The notes under the pieces are model-generated. The model was given only the letters and a program-made list of their open reading frames with translations, was not told the DNA's origin and did not search any database. Both the position numbers and the translations under genes were made by a program. Shown piece after piece: positions 35,066 through 42,568 of a stretch of DNA of 64,000 bases. How positions within the stretch are numbered: position 1 is the stretch's first letter; each line of letters starts with the position of its first letter. Origin of the DNA: Azotimanducus chitobiosivorans (GTDB lineage: Bacteria; Pseudomonadota; Gammaproteobacteria; Pseudomonadales; Azotimanducaceae). Where the stretch lies: the NCBI GenBank assembly GCA_965200235.1, contig OZ241339.1:744001-808000 (forward strand). Direction: 5' to 3'.

Positions 35066-36454
35066 ATGTCGAATATTGGGGCAGCAGCAACACCAATGTC
35101 CGCGCCGAAACTCGCAGGTGGATGGCCTTTCCTCGGCCATATGAGAGCTTTCCAGAAGGACCCGGTGGCGATGCTCGCGCGCGGCGCGCGCGACCTCGGT
35201 GAACTGCATCAATTCCGGATTGGTCCGCAGGCATTCGTTGTGTTCGCCGGTCCGTCAGCGCACACCGCCTACTTCAAGGCACCGGACGATCAGTTGGATG
35301 CCAAATCGGTCTACCAATTCACAGTGCCCATGTTCGGGCGCGGCGTGGCATACGATGTTGCTCCGGAGATCATGGCGGAGCAGCTGGGATTCTTGTTTCC
35401 AGCGCTGCGCGAGTCGGCGATGGAGCGCTTCGCGCGCATCATGTTCGAGGAGGTGGACATGTTCGCCAATGCCTTCGGCGACGAAGGCGAAATGGACCTG
35501 CCTGAGGAAATGAATCGGCTCACGGTCAACATTGCCAGTCGCTGCTTTCTTGGCCAGGAGGTGCGCGATCAAGTGGATGCCGGCTTCGCGGACGCATATC
35601 ACGACCTCCAGGCCGGCATCAACACGCTCGGCTTCTTCTTCCCGCGCCTACCGACGCCAACGCATCGAAAGCGCGACCGGGCGCGGCGGCAAGTAGTGGA
35701 TATCTTGAGCCGTGTCATGCGGCAGCGGCGCAGTGCCGGCAGCGAAGCGCAAGACTTCATGCATGCACTGATGCGTGCCCGCTACAAGGATGAACGGGCG
35801 CTATCTGACGATGAGGCGGCGGGAATCCTGCTCACCGTCCTCTTTGCCGGGCAGCACACGAGCGCGGTGCTCTCGACGTGGACAGGGCTTGAACTGTTCC
35901 GTGCAAGGGACTATCTCGAGCGTGTCCGGGAGGAGACGCGCATTGTTTATGGCGAGAACCATGGCGAAAACGGCGCCATGACATCTGTGCATCTGAAGGC
36001 GCAGTCAGCGATGGAGAACGCGGTGCGCGAATGTGAACGATTGCACCCGCCGCTCATTATGCTCATCCGCAAGGTATTGAGGCCAATGCGCTACGGTAGT
36101 GTGACCATCCCGGCTGGCGCCTTGGCAATCGTGTCACCGGCGGTGTCCCATCGGCTTCCCGATGTCTTCGCCGACCCCGACCAGTTCAACCCCGATCGCT
36201 TTGCTCCGCCTGCATCAGAGGGCAAGCAGCATCAGCTTGCGCTGGTCGGCTTTGGCGGCGGTCGGCATCGTTGCATGGGAAAGAACTTTGCCATCATGCA
36301 GATCAAGGCCATTTGGACGGTGTTGCTTGATCGCTTCGACTTCTCGCTCGATGGCGCCTTCCCTGATCCGCACTACGGCAGTTGGGTGACCGGCCCTCAG
36401 AGGCCTTGCAAAGTCCGATACCGCCGCCGTGCGCAAGCGGCCATTGTTCATTGA
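35066..36454 (+). CDS. CYP51-type cytochrome P450, sterol 14-alpha demethylase
   Basis: 462 residues from ATG 35066. It removes the C14 methyl of a lanosterol-like sterol in three oxidations. CYP51 signatures: YQFTVPMFGRGVAYD in the B-C region, the I-helix AGQHTSAVLSTWT (from 261), the ExxR motif in RECERLHPPLIMLIRK, and the heme loop GFGGGRHRCMGKNFA with ligand Cys403. No membrane anchor is seen, so it would be soluble like the mycobacterial enzyme, and no ferredoxin is fused (the Methylococcus enzyme has one), so it needs separate electron carriers. It is downstream of, and probably co-transcribed with, the sterol reductase. An open frame upstream of 35066 reads as shadow of the reductase. 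Confidence 0.93.
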   Translation: MSNIGAAATPMSAPKLAGGWPFLGHMRAFQKDPVAMLARGARDLGELHQFRIGPQAFVVFAGPSAHTAYFKAPDDQLDAKSVYQFTVPMFGRGVAYDVAPEIMAEQLGFLFPALRESAMERFARIMFEEVDMFANAFGDEGEMDLPEEMNRLTVNIASRCFLGQEVRDQVDAGFADAYHDLQAGINTLGFFFPRLPTPTHRKRDRARRQVVDILSRVMRQRRSAGSEAQDFMHALMRARYKDERALSDDEAAGILLTVLFAGQHTSAVLSTWTGLELFRARDYLERVREETRIVYGENHGENGAMTSVHLKAQSAMENAVRECERLHPPLIMLIRKVLRPMRYGSVTIPAGALAIVSPAVSHRLPDVFADPDQFNPDRFAPPASEGKQHQLALVGFGGGRHRCMGKNFAIMQIKAIWTVLLDRFDFSLDGAFPDPHYGSWVTGPQRPCKVRYRRRAQAAIVH

Positions 36455-36464
36455 TGAAGCCTTG

Positions 36465-36487
36465 GGGCATAGTGTGAATACGCCCTA
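36465..36487. repeat. Solo end of element A (remnant)
   Basis: GGGCATAGTGTGAATACGCC followed by CTA matches the terminal inverted repeat of element A, with one base changed (T for C). No second end or internal part is nearby. It lies between the 3' end of CYP51 and the convergent membrane protein gene, and appears to be what is left of an older insertion. Confidence 0.8.
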
Positions 36488-36493
36488 AACTCC

Positions 36494-37171
36494 TCAAAAA
36501 GACATGACTTGGTAGCTGCCGTCGATGATCATTCGAAGAAAGATATACAGGCCGAGCACCGAGAAAAGAAGCCACGGCGCATTTGGCATGAGGATGGCGA
36601 TGTACAGTTCCTTCCTCGTGATTTTCCGATGGTGCTTGCCGATGAAGACGCTTGCGATGTAGACGGAAGTCACATAGCACCACTGCCAACACAGCGCGAA
36701 ACCGATCAAGCCTGTCACCATAGCGGGCAGAAACTCGATGGTGAGCGCCGCATAGAGGAGGAGCGAGGGCACGAGCGTTGCGTAGCCATTGCAGACATCC
36801 ACATTGAAGCCGAGGGTGCGCCGGTCGGCGTAGCTGTCGTCATAGATGCAGTAGGTTGCCCACACATCCGCCCAAACCGTTGGCGAGAACAGTTGGCTGA
36901 CAGGAACGCGAGAGGTGAAGTACTCGATGGCAGCGATGCGGCCGGTTTCCCGCTCCCAGTCCTGCCAGTAGCCGAGACGCTTCTCGACGTAGTCTCTGCG
37001 CAGATACAAGCAGATCTCCCAATAGCAGATAAGAAGATTGGTCGAGAAGAACAAAGCGCAGGCGACGTAGAGTGCGCTGACGTGCCCGTAGGCATCCAAG
37101 CGCAAGCCGATCCCCACCGCGGACATGAGTGCGATGGTGCCGACAATAATCAAAGGCATGGGAATCTTCAT
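36494..37171 (-). CDS. Five-helix membrane protein, remotely EBP/EXPERA-like
   Basis: 225 residues from ATG 37169-37171, with GAGGG eight bases upstream. Five membrane helices are seen, two N-terminal, then a polar loop of about 80 residues, then three. I do not recognise a bacterial family. By eye the second half follows human EBP (sterol 8,7-isomerase, 230 residues): a W..Y...DS.Y stretch before FNVDVC, then a QWCY at the position of QIY, and NAPW at almost the same spacing as the EBP NALW, whose Asn and Trp line the active site. The EBP Glu in VCMET is not conserved (VCNGY). Position beside CYP51 and a sterol reductase supports a sterol isomerase role, but this is inference. Confidence 0.8.
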   Translation of the reverse strand: MKIPMPLIIVGTIALMSAVGIGLRLDAYGHVSALYVACALFFSTNLLICYWEICLYLRRDYVEKRLGYWQDWERETGRIAAIEYFTSRVPVSQLFSPTVWADVWATYCIYDDSYADRRTLGFNVDVCNGYATLVPSLLLYAALTIEFLPAMVTGLIGFALCWQWCYVTSVYIASVFIGKHHRKITRKELYIAILMPNAPWLLFSVLGLYIFLRMIIDGSYQVMSF

Positions 37172-37292
37172 AGCAGCGGCCCTCACAGGTGGCAAATGCA
37201 GAAGCGCGCGAGTCTATAGGACTCCGCGCGCTGATTCAATCGGCTCCCGGATTCTATCGGAAAATTCGACGGTTCCGCATGCCGAGATGTGT

Positions 37293-37357
37293 TATATTCG
37301 GAACTAGCCCGCCATAGCTAGGGGCCGCAAGGCTTAGAGTGATTGGCGGGCTTTTTT
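37293..37357 (+). terminator. Promoter-like box followed by an intrinsic terminator, ahead of a small membrane protein gene
   Basis: A -10-like TATATT (37293-37298) lies just before a stem AGCCCGCCA/TGGCGGGCT (37306-37314 with 37344-37352) that is followed by six T. Inside is a small hairpin with a GCAA loop (GCCGCAAGGC). As a terminator it is strong. A transcript started from this box would run straight into it, so it may be an attenuator or a short RNA. It lies 40 bases before the next gene on the same strand. It could also be an upstream terminator without regulatory meaning; no -35 is convincing. Confidence 0.65.
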
Positions 37358-37396
37358 GTTGTCAATTTTTGTCACTAACACACGAGGGAAAAGACA

Positions 37397-37723
37397 ATGG
37401 CGGGAAAGGTTATTGTTGGGTTGGTCGCGCTTGCGGCCATTTTGAATGCGGTTCCGGCGGTGCCAGGGGAGCTGGTCATGCTGGCCTTGGCTATTCTTGG
37501 TCTCATCCATGGATACGTGGGTGTGGATGACGATAGCGCAAGCAGCTTTGCCATAGGTGCGGTCGCGCTTGCCGCCGCCGGCCAGCTCGATGTGATGTCG
37601 AACATCCAAATGATCGGCGCACATCTTGACATGATCGTCGATGGCCTGGTGGTTGCGGCCTTGTCTGCCGTCGTCACGCGCGCAGTGCTTGCCATTGTGA
37701 ATCGCTTCACGGCCGATAGTTAG
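37397..37723 (+). CDS. Small hydrophobic membrane protein of unknown function
   Basis: 108 residues, start ATG 37397 with GAGGGA upstream. Almost the whole protein is hydrophobic: about three or four helices (VIVGLVALAAILNAV, ELVMLALAILGLIHGY, SSFAIGAVALAAAG, IVDGLVVAALSAVVTRAVLA) joined by short acidic loops (VDDDSAS). I recognise no family. The leader terminator just upstream suggests conditional expression. The downstream 105 bases contain GAAGC and GCTTC arms followed by a pyrimidine run that might be a weak terminator. Confidence 0.8.
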   Translation: MAGKVIVGLVALAAILNAVPAVPGELVMLALAILGLIHGYVGVDDDSASSFAIGAVALAAAGQLDVMSNIQMIGAHLDMIVDGLVVAALSAVVTRAVLAIVNRFTADS

Positions 37724-37828
37724 GCGCGACGCAGGCGCTCGGAAGTTGGTGAAGCTCGGGCGCGCTCGGGCTTCGCTTTCTTCTTGATCGCCGCACATCT
37801 CCGGCGACGCTGTGCGTATGGCGAGGGG

Positions 37829-38260
37829 CTAGTTTGTGGCTGGTGTTCGCTCGACCCACCGACTGGCACTGCGAACATCCTCAATCGACTCGCCGCTTTC
37901 TTGCCAGCCGGCAAATCCGGCTTCGAGATGCGCGATGTTGGAGAACCCCATCTCTTGAAGCGTGCGCGCGGCAAGGGCTGACCGGCCGCCGCCCGCGCAA
38001 AAGAGCACTGTGCGCCGGTCTTGTGCAAAGTAGTTCCGGGCGTAGGGGCTTGAAGGGTCCGCCCAGAACTCAAGCATGCCTCTCGGTACATGCTTGGCAC
38101 CCGGAATGGAGCCAAGCAAAATGCGTTCTTGAAGCTCCCTGATGTCGAGCAGCAGGAGATCTGGATGTTCCCGCAACTCTGCGGCTAGTGCCTGCACGCT
38201 GAGGTTTTCAATGTGCGCCTTCGCCGCTTCAACTTCTTCAAATATTCGCTGTATCGGCAT
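37829..38260 (-). CDS. Rhodanese-domain protein (sulfurtransferase-like)
   Basis: 143 residues from ATG 38258-38260, chosen for GAGGA eight bases upstream; the frame is open further but without family sequence. A short helical lead is followed by one rhodanese domain: LLLLDIREL, GSIPGAKHVPRGMLEFW and the active loop VLFCAGGGRS with the catalytic Cys, then EMGFSNIAHLEAGFAGW. It likely carries persulfide sulfur in the cytoplasm. It overlaps the histidine kinase 3' end by 23 bases and is the last gene of that unit. Confidence 0.93.
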   Translation of the reverse strand: MPIQRIFEEVEAAKAHIENLSVQALAAELREHPDLLLLDIRELQERILLGSIPGAKHVPRGMLEFWADPSSPYARNYFAQDRRTVLFCAGGGRSALAARTLQEMGFSNIAHLEAGFAGWQESGESIEDVRSASRWVERTPATN

Positions 38261-40430
38261 GTTCAAGTTCCTCGTGCTCGCCTTGCTGCTGCGGTTTGCG
38301 TTGCGCTTCGTTGGGTTCGATTGAGGGCAGTTCGACAATCAGCATGACCCCCGAGCGATCGGCAAGATTCATCGCCAGCGCGCGTCCGCCATGATACTCA
38401 GCAATGATGCGCACGATATAGAGCCCTAGGCCGAAATGCAGCTTGTCTTGCGTTTCTCGATGGCTGACCATTGAATCGAACAACGATTCGGCGACGAACT
38501 CTGGCAGCACGGGGCCACGATTAGCCACAATCATTCTTAAGTAGCCTTCATGCCTGTTGAGGGCGACGAGAATCGGACTATCCTCGCGGCCAAAGTCGAT
38601 GGCGTTGTCGATCAACTTATCGAGGATTTGCTCGACGCGGTAGTCGGGGATATTGGCAATCACGCCTCGGTTGGCGCCCCGATAGCGGAACTCGCGGCCC
38701 GGTCGGTTCGGATGAGGATGATTATTGTTTGTGTTGTAGACGTAGTTGGCGATCAGCGCCGCAATGTCGCAGTTTTCTGGCATTTCGGACTTCAAGGATT
38801 CTTCAAGGCTCGCCGCGTCTGCAAGCCCTTGTAAAATCGCTCCGATGCGCGCCACGCCACGCTGCGCGGCGGCAAGATACTTGCTGTCTCGCGCGCCCGC
38901 AACTTCATCGGCCAGGTTCTCAAGAGATGTTGATAAGGTATTGAGTGGGTTGTGGATTTCATGTCGCAGCGTGCGCGGCATTCGCTCCAGAAAGCCGGTG
39001 TAGCGCTGCAAGTCGCTCAGCATGGTGGAAATTGACCGCGCGAGGTCTCCAACCTCATCGCCCGTCTTTTGCTCTCGCTTGAGCTTGACGGTCTGCAAGC
39101 GACCAAATTCATCGATCGCGCGACCAGTGTCCCTGCGCAAGTGCCCAATCCTCCACGCAAGCCTCGCGGCGAAGGCGAAGAGTGCGAGCATGACGAGCAC
39201 GAAGGTCGCAAGTACCAGTCCAAACAAGCGATCAATCGCTTGGCTTTGCATGGCAAGCGTGCGGTCCGTGCTTTGCTCGACGACCACTGCGCCGAGCACG
39301 CCTGAGGCTGCTGACACAATGGGATAAGCGGCGGTGATGACTTCAAATCCTAGTTCATGGCGTCTGCGCTCAACGCTCGGCGCACCAGCGAGCGCGGATT
39401 GAATCACTTCGCTGGCAATCGCTTCAGAGGCATAGGTGTCGAGCGCGTCGCTGCCTATTCCGCGAAAGATCCTCCGCAGCCACGCAGCAGGCGCAAACGC
39501 GCCCTCCGAGCCAGGCTGCGCGAGATCGCGCGAGACGACGCCCGATGCAGCTCGCAAGCGCCGATCAGCATCAATGACGCTAATCCTCGCATCGGAAAAG
39601 CCAAGTCCTTCAAGGATGTTGAGAAGTTCTGTTGATTTCAGTAGTACGAGGTTGAAGGAGCTTCGTCCTGTTGTTGGTAGCGACTGCGTGATGGCGCGAA
39701 TGTTCCGCTCCTGCCCATCATCGACATCGACAAATGAGAAGCCGATGGTGGTTGACTCGGCGAGCAGTTCCGTCGGCACGCGAAACTCGAGCGCAAAGCC
39801 TTCTTCGGTTTCTCGCAGCCATCCGCGCACGCGGTTCTCAGGTCGTCCTGAGCGGGCGAATTGCCAAGCCTCGTCCATATCATATGCGGTGACGATGCCG
39901 GGTCCGGTGGAGGTGATGGCAAGCCGCGCCGGACGCCCGTCGTAGCGAAGAAAGTCGAGGCGCACCTGATCGGAATTGTCGAGCCGAAGGACTCGCGCGT
40001 CTCGGTATACCCGTCGGTCGTCGCGGACACGCATGTAGCCGTAGATGGCGTTGTCGCGCTCGCCAATCGAAATTGTGAAGCTCGCATCGCCTGACTGTTC
40101 GCGGCCAAAATAGTAGGTGCGTTCGGCCCGGTCTTGCCACTCAAGCGCTTCGCCATCAAGGCGCACCGGCCTTAACAGCGGGGTGGCGTATATGGGCTCG
40201 TAGTCCTCGCTGTCGATCGCGAGATTCTCAAACAGGTCTTCGCGCCCGTTAAAGATGACGGAGACGCCTTGTGCGGCGCGCAGCATCGACTGCGCTTGCG
40301 CTTCGACAAACACCGATTCCAGATCGACCTGCTGCACGAGCACGAAGAGCGGCGCAAGCACCAGCACCGGACCGACAAGCGCAAGTTTTGTCGCAAGGCG
40401 CAGTCCGCGCACCTTGCCAAATAGCTTCAT
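38238..40430 (-). CDS. Sensor histidine kinase, PdsS-like
   Basis: 730 residues. A membrane helix at about 12-34, then a long periplasmic sensor region (about 35-395), a second helix near 400-425, a HAMP-like linker, and the kinase core with phospho-acceptor His490 in LRHEIHNPLNTLSTS. N box: DKLIDNAIDFG; the G box is FGLGLYIV. The sequence around the His and the very long sensor resemble the kinase of the proteobacterial dedicated sortase system (PdsS). No sortase gene is in the window. Coupled to the response regulator by ATGA overlap. Confidence 0.88.
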   Translation of the reverse strand: MKLFGKVRGLRLATKLALVGPVLVLAPLFVLVQQVDLESVFVEAQAQSMLRAAQGVSVIFNGREDLFENLAIDSEDYEPIYATPLLRPVRLDGEALEWQDRAERTYYFGREQSGDASFTISIGERDNAIYGYMRVRDDRRVYRDARVLRLDNSDQVRLDFLRYDGRPARLAITSTGPGIVTAYDMDEAWQFARSGRPENRVRGWLRETEEGFALEFRVPTELLAESTTIGFSFVDVDDGQERNIRAITQSLPTTGRSSFNLVLLKSTELLNILEGLGFSDARISVIDADRRLRAASGVVSRDLAQPGSEGAFAPAAWLRRIFRGIGSDALDTYASEAIASEVIQSALAGAPSVERRRHELGFEVITAAYPIVSAASGVLGAVVVEQSTDRTLAMQSQAIDRLFGLVLATFVLVMLALFAFAARLAWRIGHLRRDTGRAIDEFGRLQTVKLKREQKTGDEVGDLARSISTMLSDLQRYTGFLERMPRTLRHEIHNPLNTLSTSLENLADEVAGARDSKYLAAAQRGVARIGAILQGLADAASLEESLKSEMPENCDIAALIANYVYNTNNNHPHPNRPGREFRYRGANRGVIANIPDYRVEQILDKLIDNAIDFGREDSPILVALNRHEGYLRMIVANRGPVLPEFVAESLFDSMVSHRETQDKLHFGLGLYIVRIIAEYHGGRALAMNLADRSGVMLIVELPSIEPNEAQRKPQQQGEHEELEHADTANI

Positions 40431-41122
40431 GACTGCGCAATCCAGCGATAGCCGAAGCCGTACTCATTGCTGATGCACGAGAAGTCGCCGTCAATCGAGA
40501 CGAACTTGCGGCGGATATTGCGCATATGCGTGTTAATGGTGTTGTTGGTGACCATCGGCTGATTGGTTGCGCTCATCAGCGTGGCGTAGCTCACAGCGCT
40601 ATCAGGATGCTCGACGAGCATTTGCAGCATTCGCAGCTCGGTGCCGGACAGCGGAACGCGAATGCCGCGCCAAGTGGCGCTCAATCGCTCAAGATCCACT
40701 TCAAGATGCCCGATCCGAGCGCCTTGCTCTTGGCTGGCGATGGCCGACGGCTCGATAATTCGCAGCAGCGACGCAACGCGCTCGGCAAGATACTGCAATG
40801 AAATTGGCTTGGAGAGATAGTCCCACGCGCCGAGCCTCAAGCCCGAGATCTTATCGACCTCGTCGGTGCGCTCGGTCAGAAAGAGCACCGGCAGTTCGGG
40901 CGCGCGTTGCAGCAGTGAGCGGCACAAATCGAAGCCGGCGTCTTCCTCGCCTTCAAGGACAATGTCGAGAATGACAAGGTCTGGCAGCATCTCGGAAAAG
41001 CCTTCCAAGGCGGTTCCGCGATTAGCGTAGGCCGAGACCTGATAGCCCTTCTTCACCAAGGCATCGCAATAGTTGGCGCGTTGGTCAGGGTCGTCTTCGA
41101 CGATGGCAATGTGCTTTTGCAT
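40427..41122 (-). CDS. Response regulator, OmpR-type with receiver and winged helix, PdsR-like
   Basis: 231 residues. The receiver domain (1-125) has the acidic pair in IVEDDPDQ, the phospho-acceptor Asp in VILDIVL, Thr in LFLTERTD and Lys in YLSKPISL. The C-terminal DNA-binding domain ends NNTINTHMRNIRRKF and GFGYRW, as in OmpR-type regulators. Its text is close to the regulator of the dedicated sortase system. It precedes the kinase in one operon with it and the rhodanese. Confidence 0.92.
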   Translation of the reverse strand: MQKHIAIVEDDPDQRANYCDALVKKGYQVSAYANRGTALEGFSEMLPDLVILDIVLEGEEDAGFDLCRSLLQRAPELPVLFLTERTDEVDKISGLRLGAWDYLSKPISLQYLAERVASLLRIIEPSAIASQEQGARIGHLEVDLERLSATWRGIRVPLSGTELRMLQMLVEHPDSAVSYATLMSATNQPMVTNNTINTHMRNIRRKFVSIDGDFSCISNEYGFGYRWIAQS

Positions 41123-41203
41123 GACGTCAGTCTACGGCAAGCAATGTCAATTGTAGCCTCGTTGTCTCATGCAACGGCTTCTCGCGCAACCGATAATGGC
41201 GCC

Positions 41204-41794
41204 ATGGAACTGCAGTCGCTCAATTGGTTTGAAGTCTCGGGGTTGGTGAGCGGGCTGCTCGCCGTCTGGCTGCTTATTCGCCAGAACATGTGGACCTGGC
41301 CGGTGGGGCTCGCCTATGCGGTGGTGTCGTGCGCGGTGTTTGCCGAGGCAAGGCTCTACGCGGACCTCATTTTGCATATCTTCTATGTGGGCATGAACGG
41401 CTATGGCTGGTGGTACTGGCTATTTGCAGGCGCTCGCAAGCGATCGAGTGCACTGCCGGTGTCGAAAGTTCGCGCGCGGCAGGCATGGGCGCTTTCAGTT
41501 TTTAGCGTCATTGGGATTCTCGTGATGGGGACGATGCTTGATCGCTGGACGCAGGCTGACTTTGCCTATTGGGATAGTGCGACTACGGTATTGAGCTTTT
41601 GCGCGATGTGGATGATGGCGCGCAAGTACGTGGAGAACTGGATCGTTTGGTTCGTCGTGGATATCGCAGCGGTGGCGCTGTATCTCGTCAAGGGGCTTGA
41701 GCTGTACGCGCTGCTCTACGGGGTGTATCTTGTGATGGCGGTCGCAGGCTGGATGGCTTGGAACAGGTCACTGCAGGCACTTCAGAGCGGATAG
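41204..41794 (+). CDS. pnuC: PnuC-family vitamin precursor transporter
   Basis: 196 residues from ATG 41204; about seven membrane helices. PnuC-family proteins carry nicotinamide riboside, thiamine or riboflavin by facilitated diffusion, trapped by phosphorylation inside. The family pattern is visible in RQNMWTWPVGLAYAVVSCAVF, MNGYGWWYWL and ENWIVWFVVDIAAVALYLVKG. Its 3' end overlaps that of the convergent phosphotransferase by 27 bases. That neighbour could phosphorylate the imported vitamin, perhaps thiamine (PnuT type); the substrate cannot be settled by eye. Confidence 0.9.
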   Translation: MELQSLNWFEVSGLVSGLLAVWLLIRQNMWTWPVGLAYAVVSCAVFAEARLYADLILHIFYVGMNGYGWWYWLFAGARKRSSALPVSKVRARQAWALSVFSVIGILVMGTMLDRWTQADFAYWDSATTVLSFCAMWMMARKYVENWIVWFVVDIAAVALYLVKGLELYALLYGVYLVMAVAGWMAWNRSLQALQSG

Positions 41795-42568
41795 ACAGGT
41801 GTCCAGTTGCGCTTGGAGATAGGTGGACTGTGCGTTTGAGGCGGTCTTCAGGTGTGACGCTGCAAAACAATACTCGCGCAGCCAATATCGTTCGACCATC
41901 GGTTCAAACGGTCCGTAGCGAGCCGCATCGTCGTAGCCGCAGCGCGCCGCGAGCCGCTCGGCGTCGTCGATATCAAAACCCAAGAACAGGGCGAGATTGA
42001 CCGCATCAAAGAGACGCGAGCCGTTTCCGGCCCATTCCCAATCGATTGCCATCCATTCACTAGGCGCGTCACCGGACGCAAGAATATTCCAAGCATTCAA
42101 ATCGTTATGGCACGATTCATACACGCAATCGAGTGCCTCAAGCCGTGAGATGCGACGCGCAATCCATGCCGGCAGGCCTTGCGCGCTGCGGATGATCCGA
42201 TCAAGCGGATAGTCGCGGCACAGCCGCTCCGGCAGCGCTGCGTGAAGCGTGGTCAGAAACTCGCCCAAGTCATCGAGCGTCGGCTTGGTTTCGGCGAGGC
42301 ACGGACATTCGATGCGCGCCGTCAGCAAATCGCCGCACCGCCAGTCGGCGGCGATAAGTCTTGGCAGGGATACCGGACGGCCTTCCCACACTTCGGCTTC
42401 CGCCGGGTTCGCGTGAAAGTCGGCGCGCCCCATCCGGAGCACGTAGGCTGCGCCTCGGTAGCGAAACGCGACATTGTGATTGCTCAGTCCGCGCGCAAGC
42501 GGCTCAAGATCGGTGATGTCGGCGAGGTTCCAATGCGGGACGAGCGCCGCGAGGCGCGCCTCAAGCAC
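41768..42568 (-). CDS. Choline/thiamine kinase-like phosphotransferase (APH fold)
   Basis: 266 residues. The APH/choline kinase fold is shown by the catalytic loop SCHNDLNAWNIL (HxDxxxxN, with Asn beside His) and the metal-binding AIDWEWAG. It phosphorylates a small alcohol: choline, ethanolamine and thiamine are the usual substrates. Its partner gene for import may be the convergent pnuC. The start overlaps the citrate synthase stop by eight bases, so it is expressed with gltA. Confidence 0.87.
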   Translation of the reverse strand: MLEARLAALVPHWNLADITDLEPLARGLSNHNVAFRYRGAAYVLRMGRADFHANPAEAEVWEGRPVSLPRLIAADWRCGDLLTARIECPCLAETKPTLDDLGEFLTTLHAALPERLCRDYPLDRIIRSAQGLPAWIARRISRLEALDCVYESCHNDLNAWNILASGDAPSEWMAIDWEWAGNGSRLFDAVNLALFLGFDIDDAERLAARCGYDDAARYGPFEPMVERYWLREYCFAASHLKTASNAQSTYLQAQLDTCLSALKCLQ

